From NCBI GenBank assembly GCA_031216445.1, contig CM062218.1, positions 3,646,001-3,710,000 of the forward strand: a stretch of DNA of 64,000 nucleotides, in the 5' to 3' direction. Of this stretch, positions 1 through 14,300 are shown piece after piece. Numbering within the stretch: position 1 is the stretch's first letter; every line of letters begins with the position of its first letter. Under the pieces are notes generated by a model. It saw only the letters and a list, made by a program, of their open reading frames with translations, did not search any database and was not told the origin of the DNA. Source of the DNA: Lateolabrax maculatus (Eukaryota; Chordata; Actinopteri; Acropomatiformes; Lateolabracidae). A program made the position numbers and the translations under genes.

Positions 1-548
1 CGGCTTCACAGTTGATCACAAAAATAATTGGCAATACTATTTGACCAGGGCATGTGTCTGTATTGTCTTGTTACTTGCATGATTTCTTAATTGTCTTGGA
101 GGATGTCACCGCATGCACCTGCACCAGTTTCCAGTCAACATGGGAATATCAATGCACATGTTTTTGTCTTGGTATATGCATTCACAGTTGTACACCTGAC
201 CTTTGTATGCCATACATGACATACATGTATGCCACAGTCTGTCTCTCTTAAGTGTTTGTGTTCTGTGTTGCATATTTGAGGAGTTTATATTTATGATGAT
301 GGCCTGTTTTTCCTTCACAATATTATCATTTGGGTTCATTTTTGGTCAGTTTGTTTACAATGTAAATTTGCATGTATTATTATTATAGCAGCATGAGTGG
401 TAAGAATTAATCATGTACTGTTTTTATTTTGTGGTTTTATGTGACTAACATGCATTTGCATGCTAGCCTGGCATCCATGCTCCTTCTTATGCATGACTAA
501 ACAGCAGTAACCTTCTCTGTCTTGCAGTTGGATCGCTCAGTGCATTAT

Positions 549-610
<62 letters not shown>

Positions 611-1184
611 CACAGCAGGTCAGTGCATTAGTGATGTGTATGTGTTGTGTGTGTGTGTTTGTGTGTCTTTGTACAGTGTGTGTGTGTTCAGCACCAGCTT
701 TACTTGACCAATCACACCCTCAGTGCCTCTGCCAAACCACAGGCTCCAGTTCATATTAGCACAAAGATGCTGCTTTGTCATTTAATATTGGGAATGGCAT
801 TACTGGAGAGATCAGCAAAAACCCTTTAAAATAACTTCAAATTTCTCAAAATGTGGACTTTGAATTTGTTTAAGTACTGGTACTTTTTTCAGTTGTGATT
901 TTGCTTACTGTTTTAAAATGTGTATTAATCATCTGCTGTATCCAGTAATGCCTGCACAGTCTCAGTAAATCATCCAAGCCTTGGCCATCTTTATGTCATT
1001 GTTTCTCAAAACATCCACTCTTGTCTTTCTCTCTCCTTCTGTCCATCCCTTGTTTGTGCTTTTCATCCCCCTCCCAACCCTTCCATGTATCATTGTCTTT
1101 CTCCACTCTCTATCCCTGTTTTCGTCAAAATGCACTTTTACATACTAAACAACATCTCAACCAAACAATAATCACGGATATTAG
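1..1184 (+). other. Upstream intron of the collagen gene
   Basis: No exon is recognisable here. The next exon downstream starts at 1185 in phase 0, so coding exons for the signal peptide and TSPN domain must lie before the window. The stretch holds a long TG microsatellite and otherwise anonymous AT-rich sequence. A TACTAA-like branch site is visible near 1143, about 40 bases before the 1185 acceptor. Confidence 0.6.
553..608. repeat. (TG)28 microsatellite
   Basis: A perfect TG dinucleotide run of about 56 bases, followed by a more degenerate TG-rich tail to about 690. It lies in the intron before the variable-region exon. Confidence 0.97.
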
Positions 1185-2378
1185 AAGAAGGCACTCAATG
1201 GAAAAGCAGCCCCCACCAAACCTGCACCTGTCAAAACGAAACCCACTCCGCCTAAGCCGGCCAAGACTGGTTCATACAAACTTGTAGTAAAGTCGCCCAT
1301 GCCCACCAAAGCTCCCAAGTCTTCCACAACCAAGCCATCCAAAGCAAAGCCCACTGCAGTAGAGGTCCTCTTATCTAAGATCAAACCAACAGCAGCAGCT
1401 AAATCTAAGCCCACAGCTGCCCCAGCTAAGAATGGCAATGGTAAACCAGCTGCTGAGAAGAAAGCAAATGGTGCAACTAAAGCCAACAGCAATGGCAATG
1501 GGAAAGCAGCTGTAGCAAAAACGAATGGCAAAGCTACAACTGATGCCAAGCCTACAGCTCAGGCCAAAGTCAATGGCAATGGCAAGGTTGTTGTTGAGAA
1601 GAAAATCAATGGTAATGGAAATGGAAAATCCTCAGCAGAAAAGAAAGCTATTGGAAATGGAAAAGCCGCTGTTGTGTCTAAGACTAATGGAAACGGCAAT
1701 GCCAAAGCTACAGCAGAGAAGAAAGCCAATGGAAATGGCAAAACTACCATTGAGGTTAAAGAGGTTAAAGTCAAAGTTAATGGCAAAGCTGAGAATAAAG
1801 CCAATGGTGAGGCTAAGGCTAATGGCAACGGCAAAGTTATTACTGTGGTAGAAAAGAAAGTTGTTAGTAACGGTGCTGCAAATCAGGCAAAAATTGAAAC
1901 CACTACAAAAGCAAAGACTGAGAAAGTTGTTAAAGTAGAAAAGATAGAAAAGACTGTTGTCAGTGCAGCTAAATCAGCTGCCAAAGTCGAAGCTACTAAG
2001 GCACCTAAACCCACAAAAGCACCAAAACCTGAACCTACAAAAACGGCAAAGGTTGTGGCCACCAAAGCTCCAGCAGCAAAAACCCAAGTAAAGGCAGTGG
2101 TCAAAGAGGTCACCAAAGTTAAAACTGTGGTCACCAAAGTCCCTCTGGTCAAACCAACGGTGAGCAAAATAATGAAGAATGTGATTGAAAAGGTTTCCAT
2201 CCCGAAGAAAATAACTCCAACACCTGCACCTGTCCGGCCCACCCCACCCAAACCCACGAAATCCAAGGTGGTGGACATCAATGTCAAGTCCCAGCACAAA
2301 CCTTTCCCACCCTTTGGCAAGACTGTGCTGAGTGGAACCGCAGTCACAGCGAAGAAAGTTACCAACGGTTATCAACAG
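1185..2378 (+). CDS. col11a2: col11a2 giant Lys/Asn/Gly-rich variable-region exon
   Basis: A single 1,194-bp exon (398 codons, phase 0 at both ends). The acceptor is an AG at 1183-1184, just after an in-frame stop at 1182; the donor is CAG|GTACAA at 2379. It encodes a highly basic, low-complexity segment made of Lys, Ala, Thr, Pro, Asn and Gly, with about 22 Asn-Gly dipeptides in NGNGK-type repeats in its first half and TKAPKP/KVV-type repeats in its second. In type V/XI chains this is the position of the alternatively spliced variable region of the N-propeptide, which stays on the fibril surface and can contain basic, heparin-binding stretches. Such a role here is inferred. The acceptor has a weak polypyrimidine tract; AG at 1186-1187 or 1189-1190 would also keep the frame. 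Confidence 0.8.
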
Positions 2379-5300
2379 GTACAACAGGAGGGCCCATGTT
2401 TGGGTCAGAATGGCCAGAGTCGTATGTCCCATCTGTCCCATCTGGTTGCCAGGTCTTTCCACCTTCCAGGGTCTGCAACAAAGTTTTTGTGAACTTCATG
2501 TTTTGAATTTTTACCATTTTGGGGGGTCTCTTAGTTTAGTTTGGTAATAGTTTGGTCTTTTTTGAATAGGTGTCTGGCATTGCAAATCTTGAGGTAAATC
2601 CTTGATGGTGGACAACCTGGTCTTCAGAATGGAAGTTGGTTCATACCAAGCTCGGTGCCTTCCCCTCTGTTTATATATCATATGATCTTCATGATCACCC
2701 CAACTTCTCCATATGATATGATACAGCGGTGCACATTGAAGCATGGCTAATTGTACAGTTTCATTGTTCTTTACTTCACTTCATACTCCTACCTTCAAGC
2801 TGCTGAAACTGGATCTCAGAACCTGAACACGCTCCAGCACTCCGTCTCTTTCTTTTCGGGGGAAACCATTAACGTATCGGTCAAATGAATGAGCATGGAT
2901 TTCTGTGGCACAAAAACTAAACCTGAGAAAACACAAATACTATAATGTTCTATACACAAGCAACACAACAAAACTCCTCTGTCACTCTCGTTCTCTCTCT
3001 TTGTTTTTTGAAGTACCTGTGTTTTCTTCCTGACACCTGTCTCTCTGTCTCTGGCCATATTTTGTATCAAATATGAATAAAGCAGCCTCACAGAAACTAA
3101 AAGTGTGCTTTCATTAGAAGTTAAATTTAATTCAATGTGTAGTCTACTTTGAGGCTGACATGCTTCAAGGTAGAGAGCCATTGTTTGACATTAATGGGTT
3201 CTGGGAAATTCATAGCATGCGTTGACTGTTACATTGAAGTAACTGTATTATGTTCTGTGAGGCTGTTGATTGGGGTTGTCTCTCTGTTTTCTGGTCTTGG
3301 GTGAAACTAGACATCCCAAAGCATCAAGTTATGATGTTTTCACCTTAAGGGATGGATAGAGGCTCTCAGTCCTACTTCTAATAAGAGCAGACTTCACCCT
3401 TTCATGAATGTTGGCTTTGTGAGCTTTAAAAAGCAAAAAAAATTGTTCAACAATACAATAAAAAGAAATCTCAGCAAAGTATCCTCAATGACTCCCTAAA
3501 TCTTGCATATTGCAACATTTATAGTTTTTGAGATTCTGAAACTACCTGAAATTTCTTTTTAAAATGGATCTTTGCAACTTTAAAAATGTGAGTTGCCAGT
3601 CAACATTTCTTTGCCTCTGGCAACCACAGTTTTATGATGTGTTCCATTTTCTTCTTTTAACTCATCATCACCTATAAGCAGACTTTGAACTAACCGCGCT
3701 CTTCCAATCAAATCTGCTTACCTCCTCCCTGCTCCCCAATTCCTGTCAATTTGACCAATCAGGATGTAGACACTGAATATTCGGAGGCTGGCCACACCCC
3801 TACAGAGACTGATTATTACTATGAGGAGGCGGTCCCACTGCCAGAGGGTGAGGTGACTGGACAAGAAGAGATCCCAGTACAGGTAAAAAGAAAATAACAC
3901 ACTGATCAGTGACACAGATCAAGAAGAAGACCGACAGAAGAGAAAAACCTTATAAAGAACATACATGTGAATAAAACGCCAAATATCTTAGATAGACGTT
4001 ACCAATTAGCCTTAATACAACTCTTAAGAGACTTCCATCACCAAAGGAAGAAGACAGTGTAATACCTGTGTGGTGGTGAGCCCAGTCTTTGTAGTTTAAC
4101 CAAGTAGTCATAGCTCTGTGTCTGTCTTTACACTTTTCTAACCACACGTCAATGATTTGTTGGCACCGATGCCACGTGACATAAGAGAAAAGCTTTTTTC
4201 AAAGAGAATGCACCACATTCATCTGCTTGTATCATCAAACATTTTTATGTGGCTCCCCTTTTCCCTAACAACAAGATTTCTGTTTTGTTCTCATCTCAAG
4301 ACCCTCAGTTGAAGAGGTGGGGATCTTGATATAAGAGCAAAAAATCTTGTGAAAAAGGGACCCGCATAGGGATATTTGATATGCAGTTATAACCACAGCA
4401 ACAACGGGAGATGAATATAATGCATTCTTATTTGAGATCAAAATCTAACAGAACTAAAGAATACAGTAGTTGCTGTGGCTTACTTCACAGCCCTAAACTA
4501 GCAGAATTTGAGAAAATATGTTTCTCACAGTTCTGATCTGTTTCTCACAGTTCACTTATTTTGGCAATAATCATCATTGTCATAATTACCATTTTATCTA
4601 TATTACCTGACTTTGATGACTTTTGTTTTATTTTCTAATTTTGATGCTAAGAATGTTGTTGCTTCTGTTTTTGGAGAGAAATGTGTCCGTTTTATATGGT
4701 ATATTTTAGGAACAAATATACACAATGTTCACAATTTATTGTGATAGTGCTTTAGATGAATTCACTTTTTTCAGTTATTGCTTTTTACATGAGATAACGG
4801 TACCGCATTTTCCACTGGATTCATTATTACACCCATGGTAAGTAAAATAGAAAATAACATAGTTTTTGCTTTGCACAGCATAGCATATAGCAGTAGCTTG
4901 TTTTCACAAAGTGCTTCATATCAGTTCTGTGTGTTCAGGGACTATGCAAGCACAACCATGACATTATTTCTCTCTCTTTCTCAGTGTCGGATTATATATT
5001 AAAGCAAATTTGTAGAAATAATTTGGTTACAGGTCCTCACACACAGGCTGATGAGGATATGCTTTGGTGGAAACACATACAATTCAATAGATCACAATAG
5101 ATGATTAACAGAAGATTTAAGGTCGCAGGATAAACCTGCTAATAATTCACCTGAAAAAATCAGACTGAAGTAAAAGCATGAAGGACTGATAGAGTCCCCA
5201 CAGTCTTCCAGATGTATTTTTGTTTTCTGTCCCTATGTCACTGTTTATTTGCAAAAGGTAAGACTCACTTCTTTCTATATATGCCCCCTTTTCCACTCCC

Positions 5301-8300
5301 CCTGTTGTTTCATCCTATATTTCTCTTTTCTTTACTAACGTTTCCCCATCATACATACCCCTCCCTCCTCCTTTGACTGTCCCTTCTTCCTCTTGCATCT
5401 TTATTTTCCTCCGCTTCATCCATCTTCTCGTGCCCCTCTATCCTTCCCTTTGCGGCTCTGATAAACCCAACCCAGCCCCAGGTGGAGACAACACTGGTGG
5501 GAGAGGAGGTAGATGCCACCAAGACAGGCGGTGTGGGCGAGGAGGCCTTCACTGAGGAGTATGTGACTGGGGACGTGGGCCTTAAGGAATACGACTATTC
5601 CTACAGGGACTACAATGAGCCATTACTGGAGACTGGAGAGGGCGATGCCAACATGGGCCCCGCCCTGTCCGCTGTGACAGACGAGGGAGGCGTAAGTCGT
5701 TTTGCTTCACAGGCAAAAAAACCCCAACAAAATCAGTTTCAACCAACTCTGAATCCTAGTCTTTGTCAAATTGTATTCAGTGTCCTCTCAAGTGACTTGT
5801 TTGAGCTTGCCAACTTTTAATAATTTATTTATTATTTATAGATTCAATTTTATGCCAGGCAAACTCAATCAATCAAAGAGAACCCTGTATTTGAATGCAT
5901 TTCAAATACTATAAGGACCAAGACTTAGTCCCCACATCAGTGGTTGAAATGGGTTTTATTCTATACGGTGTATAGTGAACAACTCAGGACCCAAGGAAGA
6001 ATAGCTATTACCATGGTAGAAGCTATTGGGGATCCTAATAAACATTCATGATAATTTGAACTATCACATACACTGCATAAAGAGGCATTTGGAAGTGCAG
6101 CAGTAACCGTTTGCTGCATCTTTTGTCTTGAATGCCATTTATGTCGGTGTATGGCTTCATTTAGAGCTGCTAGGCCCAAATGATCATCTGTATCTATGCA
6201 AACAATTCTACAAGTAGTGGACCAACAGTTTGGAGAACCACTGAATCATCGATGAAAGCTTACTGTATGCCTTTATCAAAAGAAAAACAGGTTTTCATTT
6301 TATCATTCTAACTAATGTGGGTGTCTTTTTGTAAGTGTGCATCTACCTGTTGTGTGAATGCATGCAGCCAAATCTCTATTGTCTGTCATGCATTCTGCGA
6401 GTGTGTTTGTCTTTTTTGTTTTTCGATGGGCGAGTACCTTTGTACTGATTGTGTTGTGTTGTTGGCTACATGTGTGTTTTCCTCAGGCTGCCGTCAGAGG
6501 CCAGAAAGGAGAGAAAGGAGAACCTGCTGTCTTGGAGCCTGTGAGTTTCTAATTGGTTTTAAGCAGCTTTACCTGAGCAAACGAACCATACCTGTTCTGG
6601 TATAAAATCACAGGACATATTGTATAAACAGCTGGTGACCTACACTGTTCCATATTTGTTTAAACTGGTGCCAACGAGTCATTATAAATGTCTGTGACTT
6701 GGAAGTTAGTCCAAAGATTAAATGACAAACCTAACCTTATTGTCCCCGTAGACTAGCTAAGAGGCTGAACATGTTTTTAATTGTCATCTCAACTTTTTTT
6801 CTTTCCTGCATATTTCAGTCCCAAAATACTGAAATAAGTTATTTAACTTTACTTAAATGCAGCTGTTGAAAAGGTACATATCCCTCCAGTAGCATCCAAA
6901 CGTGCTTTAGTTAAGATAATTGGACAAGTTAAGGTGAATCACAAACAAACGTTATGTATCTCACCAATTTAGTCTCATTAATAGAGTAATGACTTTTATT
7001 TTTCCAGTGTATACCCGTGGATGTTCCTTTCTGTCAGGTTTGTGTTCTCCAGTGTAACAACTTTAACTTTGTTTTGACTCTTGCAGGGTATGCTGATTGA
7101 AGGACCTCCAGGGCCTGAGGGACCTGCTGTAAGTAAATGATGGTTATTCCCTTGTTTTCTTTCCGAAAGACATTTTACTTACCTCTAAATATTATATTGA
7201 GACGCCTATAGTTAACTCTGCTCTTATAGATTAGTACCTTTATTTTCTGAGCTATGAATTATTTTTGGTAGTAGTGTAATTTGTCTTTTGCCAATATTAA
7301 TAATTGGAAGTGAGTCTGTAATCAGAATACTTAAGCACTCTTCACCAACCTCTTTCAGGGTCCGAGTGGCCCCCCCGGCTCTTCTGGACCTCCTGGCTCT
7401 GTCGGTGACCCTGGCGAGAGGGTGAGTGTTTCACTTTATCTGAAGTCGTGCAGGTTTGTAGAGCCTTAAGTGTTGAAGCTGTGCATGGACGATTCTGAGA
7501 CATCATTCGTCGGTGCAGGTGCGCTTTTTTGCAAAAGAAGTGTATTTCACTTCTACTCTGCTTAACCTGCCAGCTCACCCCTCCCTCTCTCCATCCTGCA
7601 GGGCCTTCCTGGTAGGGCTGGTCTGCCTGGAGCTGATGGAGTCCCTGGACCTCCTGGAACCTCTGTCATGCTGCCTGTGAGTGCCTCTTAACTTTTGATA
7701 CTTTGTTAGAAATTGATACTATCTGAATGGCCATAAATGTGAGTGATGTTTGCTCCAACATGGGAATTTTGTGGATATCTTTAAGATTTAATATTGGCCC
7801 TTGTTCAATATTCTGTATAGTTCTGTAAGTAAAAAAATATTTGGTCCAATTACCAGTAAGTTGGAGGTTCCTTGCTGATCACAGCTACCGTCTATATAAA
7901 CCTGGCACTATATTTTTTTTAGTTTGTCCTTTTTTATCAGCTCATGTGTATCCACTGACATCTAAATGCTTCTTTCTTTCTTTTTGCAGTTCCGTTTTGG
8001 TCAGAGTGGAGGAGATAAGGGTCCTGTTGTTTCTGCACAGGAAGCCCAGGCAGCAGCCATCTTGTCTCAGGCCAGGGTCAGTCATCACTTTTCCTTCACA
8101 TTTCCACTGTGCGTTTAGTTTGCCTCGAGGATCTTATCAGTGGAGTCTTGACGCTTTGCCATTTCCAGAGATTGTCACTGTGTTTGAAGAACTTTGTGTC
8201 CATAGGTGTATAATAATGATTATGCATATATGTTTTGGTAGACATTAGCCTTTCTTTGCTATTAATGTTACAAAAGACCCTTCCCTTACTGAAGTGAGTA

Positions 8301-11300
8301 CAAACCCACAGAAAAAAATATAGTACACAGACTGCACATGACACAAACACCGCAGAGAAAACAGTTACACCAAATGTTGGACCTTATAACAGCTTCGATT
8401 TTAGACGATTTTAGCTCATTTTCTCATCCAGGGATATTTAAGAGTGCGAAAGGAGATTTTTCTCTTGTTCATGCATCACCAACATTACAAGTAGCCATGC
8501 GCCTCCATCATAATTGATTTGGAGATGTTGTTGTCTCTAGATGGCTCTGAAAGGACCTCCTGGACCAATGGGATTCACTGGACGCCCTGGACCCCTGGTA
8601 TGTTATCTGTCATTTGGACCATTATTTGTTCATATAAAGAGTTTGTTGTTGTTATTGCTAACTAGTCAATTCCACAATCTAGCTGATTTAAAACACAGTA
8701 CAAAACAATTTGACCTATACAAGGATTTTGATCTCATAATAAGTCTCAGATAAGCTTTTTTGTTACGTCTCTTTATTGCAAAAACAGCTTTCATTTTTCT
8801 TTTCTCATCTTTAATTGATGATTATTGTGCCTGTATCAGGGAAATCCAGGAAGTAATGGTCTGAAGGGAGAGAGTGGAGACCCCGGTCCTCAGGTAAAAA
8901 CACTTACTGGGCCAAAAGTCAAAATCAAATGATTTATATAATTTGTATGTCAAATCACATATTCAACCTTTCCTTTTACAGTACAGCAGTGTATTATATT
9001 ATTGAGCTCAGTTACTAGCTAGTATACATGGCTCAGATCTATGACAGCAATTAATCACAGACATCTGATTCATTTTTCAGGGCGCCAGGGGACCCCAGGG
9101 TATGATGGGACCTCCTGGCAAAGCAGGAAGAAGAGTGAGTATTAAAAAAATGCCTTTTCATTAATTTGTTTATTGTTTGTTTAACCCGGAGTACGCAGGC
9201 AGGACATAACTGTTGTTTCATAAAGAGAAACAGCTCAGGGTCTGTAGTAAATGGTGTAGTAGATGTTTCAATAAGCGTGTCAACAGAAACAGCACCTCCA
9301 GAAGTCTCCAGAAAGGGTTCTGTCAACCCTCTGCAACACATCTATTTGCATACCTGGAGTTCTCTTATAGTCCTGTGTAAATCTTCTCTATCTTAGCCAA
9401 GCATGCTTTGTCAAAAAGTGTCTCATATACCGTAGCACTTTAAAACATGGCCTTCCTCTGTTTGTCTGCTAACAGGGCCGTGCTGGAGCTGATGGTGCAA
9501 GGGGAATGCCAGGAGAGCCTGGAACTAAGGTAACCTCTCTCTGGTGTCATTTCATTTATTTATTTTTCATTTATCAAAATTAACTCTGCTGGCTTGTGAT
9601 TTGCGCTCTTTGTTTGTAGCCGATCTTGTCACGTGGTTGGCATTTTAGAAGTCCTGGAACTGATCCCTCTATGGGAAAACTAGTGTCATTAAGTGCCAGA
9701 GTCTTTAGATGCTTGTAGTTTTTTTTAGTGGTGAATGTGTGAAATGATAAATGTGTAACCCGGTATGCCACACAGGAGTGTGATTTACTTGGTTTTGGTT
9801 TTCTACAATGCTGGAATAACACCTGACACTTGTGTGTCTCTCTCAGGGTGACCGTGGTTTTGATGGCCTTCCTGGTTTGCCCGGTGACAAAGGACACAGG
9901 GTGAGTCAAAATGCACTTCACACAGTAATATTAGTATTATTGGTATAGTGGTAGGAGGAGTACTAGTAAAAAATATAGATTGTTCTTGAATATGTATAAG
10001 AACATAAATACTTGATTATCTGTTTGTAAGCAGAGCTAAAGACTTTTTCTGTTTCCTCACTCTTCTACTCTTTCATCTCCCCAGGGTGACTCTGGAGTAA
10101 TGGGACCCCCAGGACCTCAAGGAGAGGACGGAGAGCGGGTACGAAGATACGAGAAAAGAATTTTAAATGATTCCAGGCACTGCTCAAAACATCTGTCATT
10201 GTGTCCCTCCACAACTATTAATAATCTGCATCTTTCCATCCTTGGCATGTTGTGTCTGTGTGTGTTTCCAGGGAGACGACGGAGACATTGGACCCAGAGG
10301 TCTCCCAGGTGAACCAGTGAGTGTTACCATGACAACATAGCTGATTTTAAATCTCCCCCTCTTGTCTATTTGTGTGTCACTTATGCTCTCCCTGTCAGTG
10401 TTATAAACAGCATCCCATAATACATTTGTGCATATCCATCTGCAGCACTGCTGTTACCCTTACGCAGTGGTTTCTCACCACAGCAATAATACCTGAAATA
10501 GTCGGGGCTCTTCACTGTAATATATGTGTCTGATGGAGAGGTAGAAGATGCAGGTGTATGGTGCAATGGTTTCTACTAAAAAAAATGCATGTTCAGGCTG
10601 AAAATGAATGGCTTGTGAGAAACGGATGTATGTAAACTCCTGTCAGCTTGATTAATAACGTCTCCACTATAAATCAGCAGGAATAAATAAACAGAAAAAC
10701 ATAACAGGGTTAACATTCAAAATGTTACAGAAGTTATAAAAAAAGACTACTTACTGTTTTTTTTATTTATAAAATAATCCCTTACTTACAGAGACAATAT
10801 ACAGCATACACCCAGTGGTCAGTGTATCATTACTCCTGTATAAACTAATGTAATCCAAACAACGGCTTTGCCAAAATTTTACCTTTGCAAAGTCTATAAT
10901 TTTGTTGAAATTTTTCAATATGTGTAAATTCAATTATATGTTTATTACTGAGGGCATAGTTTCAAGTTGGTGTTGTTCTGGACTACATTGTATTAAAAGG
11001 TGTTTTTTGTCCTTTTCATTTACATACGTGTCAGAACAGTTGTAGTGGATTGCATTAGATTGTTCAAGTGTTCTGAATAAAGTGACCACTGAGTTTGTGT
11101 GTATATATATATATAATTCACGTATCCCGCACACAGAAACAAAACAACAATAAATAAACACATAAAGGATTAACATGAACAATCCAGACCTAGACCTGGC
11201 CTTAATGCCCTCTACAGGTTGTTCTACTCAAACAAAAGGCCAAAGATAAGCCATACTTTCTTTTTCTCTTCCCATTAAAGAAAGCCAATTATAAAACAGT

Positions 11301-14300
11301 GTTTAAGACAAGATAGCTACCGGTTCTAATGTTTCCACATATTGTGGGACGAAACCAAAATAAATGCATCATATGCTAACTACCGCACCACTGCACCACC
11401 CTGACCTTATTATGTTGAAGCCAATTATATATTTTCGAAAAGGTCGACATACAAGTCATTTTCCTCCAGCTATTTTAACCTTTTACTTTATGTGGATGGC
11501 ACAGCAATAAGAAATTGATTATATTTAAATGGTGTGCGCCAAATATTTTACAATCTTTTAATAATATTATTTTAAAAATCCTACCATCTACCAAAATATT
11601 GGAATCAGTCCATATAGTTTAAAACCAATACTTTTAATTTATTTAATCCACAAACAGTAACTATCATCACAATATAATCATCAGTATACGACTATGTATT
11701 TGTCAGTTTGTCTTGGTGCTAATGTTGCTGCTGTAGCTGTTGTTGACCTTTGACCTCCTATTGATATTCATCTGCATCATGATTTATTCTTGTGTGTGTG
11801 TGTCTTTAGGGACCTCGTGGTTTGCTCGGACCTAAAGGTCCTCCTGGAATCCCTGGACCTCCCGTGAGTAAAAACAATTTAAAAACCAGATTGTGAGGCT
11901 GGTATTTTAGCTGCATTGTTTTATCCCTCTGTGACCACTGAACACCCACAGCACCCTGTGACCTGATATAAAGACGGGGTTATCCAGTCATCTAAAAATG
12001 AACATGTAATGTTCCCACAATCACCTCAAAAACAAATACCCAGTATCACCCTGGATTTAGGCAGCCAAGTCCCAAGTATCCATTTGACACTCATATATTT
12101 ATATGTGCGAGAGTTGTTTGGCTGAAAGAGTACACTACCGATTTATCATTGCAAAATGGATGCAAAGCCTGGCAAAACCTGGCACCTACATTACCCATAA
12201 TGCAACTCGACCATCAACAGTTCAGTCCGAGATGATATTTTTAAATTTTCAAACTTTTAGTCTCTTTTAGTCCCTTCCAACATCACTTGAAGCTTTTTAT
12301 CACACTTCAAACAGCTGGAGCCACAAAAGGCTTGATGCAACATTTTTCCCCCAAAGTCATTCATGTGTAAAATAGGAGCTCCCATTTAAGCAACAGTGTT
12401 TATGTGCTTGCTGATTCCCACACATCTAAAGACACACACTATCATCATCATCACCGAGATCTATCATTTGCTGTGAGTGGCATCGAGGACTAGCTAGCAA
12501 AGATAGTTACGGTTGCCACTGCAGACAAAAAAACGTGCTTTGGATCGAAGCCTTCACCTTAGTGAGTCAGTTATTAGTACGTGCAACTGTGTTTGATTTT
12601 TGTTTAGAATTTGGTTCTGATTTTTCGCTGTTCATCCTCTTCTCTTCAGGGTGTACGAGGAAATGACGGGGCCCACGGTCCCAAGGGAAACTTGGTCAGT
12701 GTCACTCTAAGTTATCTACCATGTTTGTACCACCTTGTACTTTTGAATCAGCAGATAAAAATGTTATCAGTACCCGTAACTGTAACAAAAAACTTATATG
12801 AGTAATTCTAAGATATGATTCTCTCTTCCTCATCTGTCCTTCACTCTGTCCTGCTGTTTGCTTTGCATTGGCTTCACTTTATCTTCTTGTTTTTCCGACT
12901 CTCAGGGTCCCCAAGGAGAGCCAGGACCTCCAGGTCAGCAGGGAACCCCAGGAACTCAGGTGAGACTGGGGACAGCTGCCCAGCATCACATACATACATG
13001 ATATGAACTTCTTTCACTCAGTACTTGTGTGCTAAAGAGCACAGGCGTGCATACACATGCACACAAAAAATAATTTTCATTCCATGCATTATGCATATGT
13101 CTCATGTGTTTGTTGTTGTTTTTTTGCAGGGTATGCCAGGACCTCAGGGAGCCCTCGGACCCCCAGGAGAGAAAGTAAGAAACCAAAAATGTATAAAGTT
13201 ACTCTGCATTAAAAAGACAGGAAGTTAACCTGTTCAGGGAAATACATTCAACAAGCAACGATTATGCAATAGAATTACCAGGATGAACTTATTGATTTTA
13301 CTCATTAACCCTCTTCATTCATGAAGGAGAGAAGTAAATGAGGAAAGGGTTGTCCAGAAAATCTCATGAGGCAGATTTAGCTCTTTGAGGTGTTTTGGAG
13401 ATCCAAAATCTCAATGAATCAGTGTTTGGAGGGAATCGTACATCCTCAGTTTGTTGTATTTCTTGTATAACTTATAACTAACTTGACAAATAAGTCTATC
13501 ATATGATGAACCTTTTTTTTAAACAGTCCGGAAATGGTGAACAGTTGCAGTTTTACTAGAATAGATTAGATTAGATGTTAGATGATAGATAACATAACAT
13601 AACATGTACTGTATATCATATCTTATTCTGGATTTCAATACATAAAGGGATGAGGAGGAGGGTAGCTTGATGATTAATCTTTATTGATGTATTACTCTCT
13701 TGTAGAAAGCAATAGTAATTTTGTGTCTGCATGTGTTAGTATGCTTATTTGCTTTCTTGCCAATAGTTACATGAGAAGATTGATACCACTCTTGTAACTT
13801 TCTATTGATATATGAAGCTACAGCCAGCAGCCGCTTAGCTTAGCTGATCTGGAGACAGGGGAAATACAGGTAGAAAGTTTAAAAAATTGCACCTCACTAA
13901 TTAACACTGGCCCTGGGATAATGGCAGCTCAAGTAAAATGACATTGAAATTACACATCCCTTCTCTCTGTCACATTAAGCTTAGAGAGAAACAGCTCCAG
14001 TCACACAGAATGTGTAATTAAAGCATGCTGTATCTGATCCCTGATCAGTGCAACCATTTAGTGATCTGTATGGGTGAGGGAGAATCAGAACTAAGTACCC
14101 ATGTTGGTGAGCAAAACTTCTGTCTCGCTCATAGTTCATCCATGCCTAATCCAAATGTATTCTTCTTATGGTGTTTTATGGCAGTTACCAATAAGTTTCA
14201 CGTGCAATACTGCCACCCTCTGGACTCTCACTCATGACAACCTTGTCTTCTCCTACAGGGTCCCACAGGAAAACCAGGTCTGCCAGGAATGCCTGGAGCC

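Noticed and set aside
1181..2462. Long open frames on the - strand opposite the Lys-rich exon (for example 1883-2365, 1974-2462)
   Set aside because: They are low-complexity mirror translations of the repetitive collagen exon, with no splice or start context of their own.
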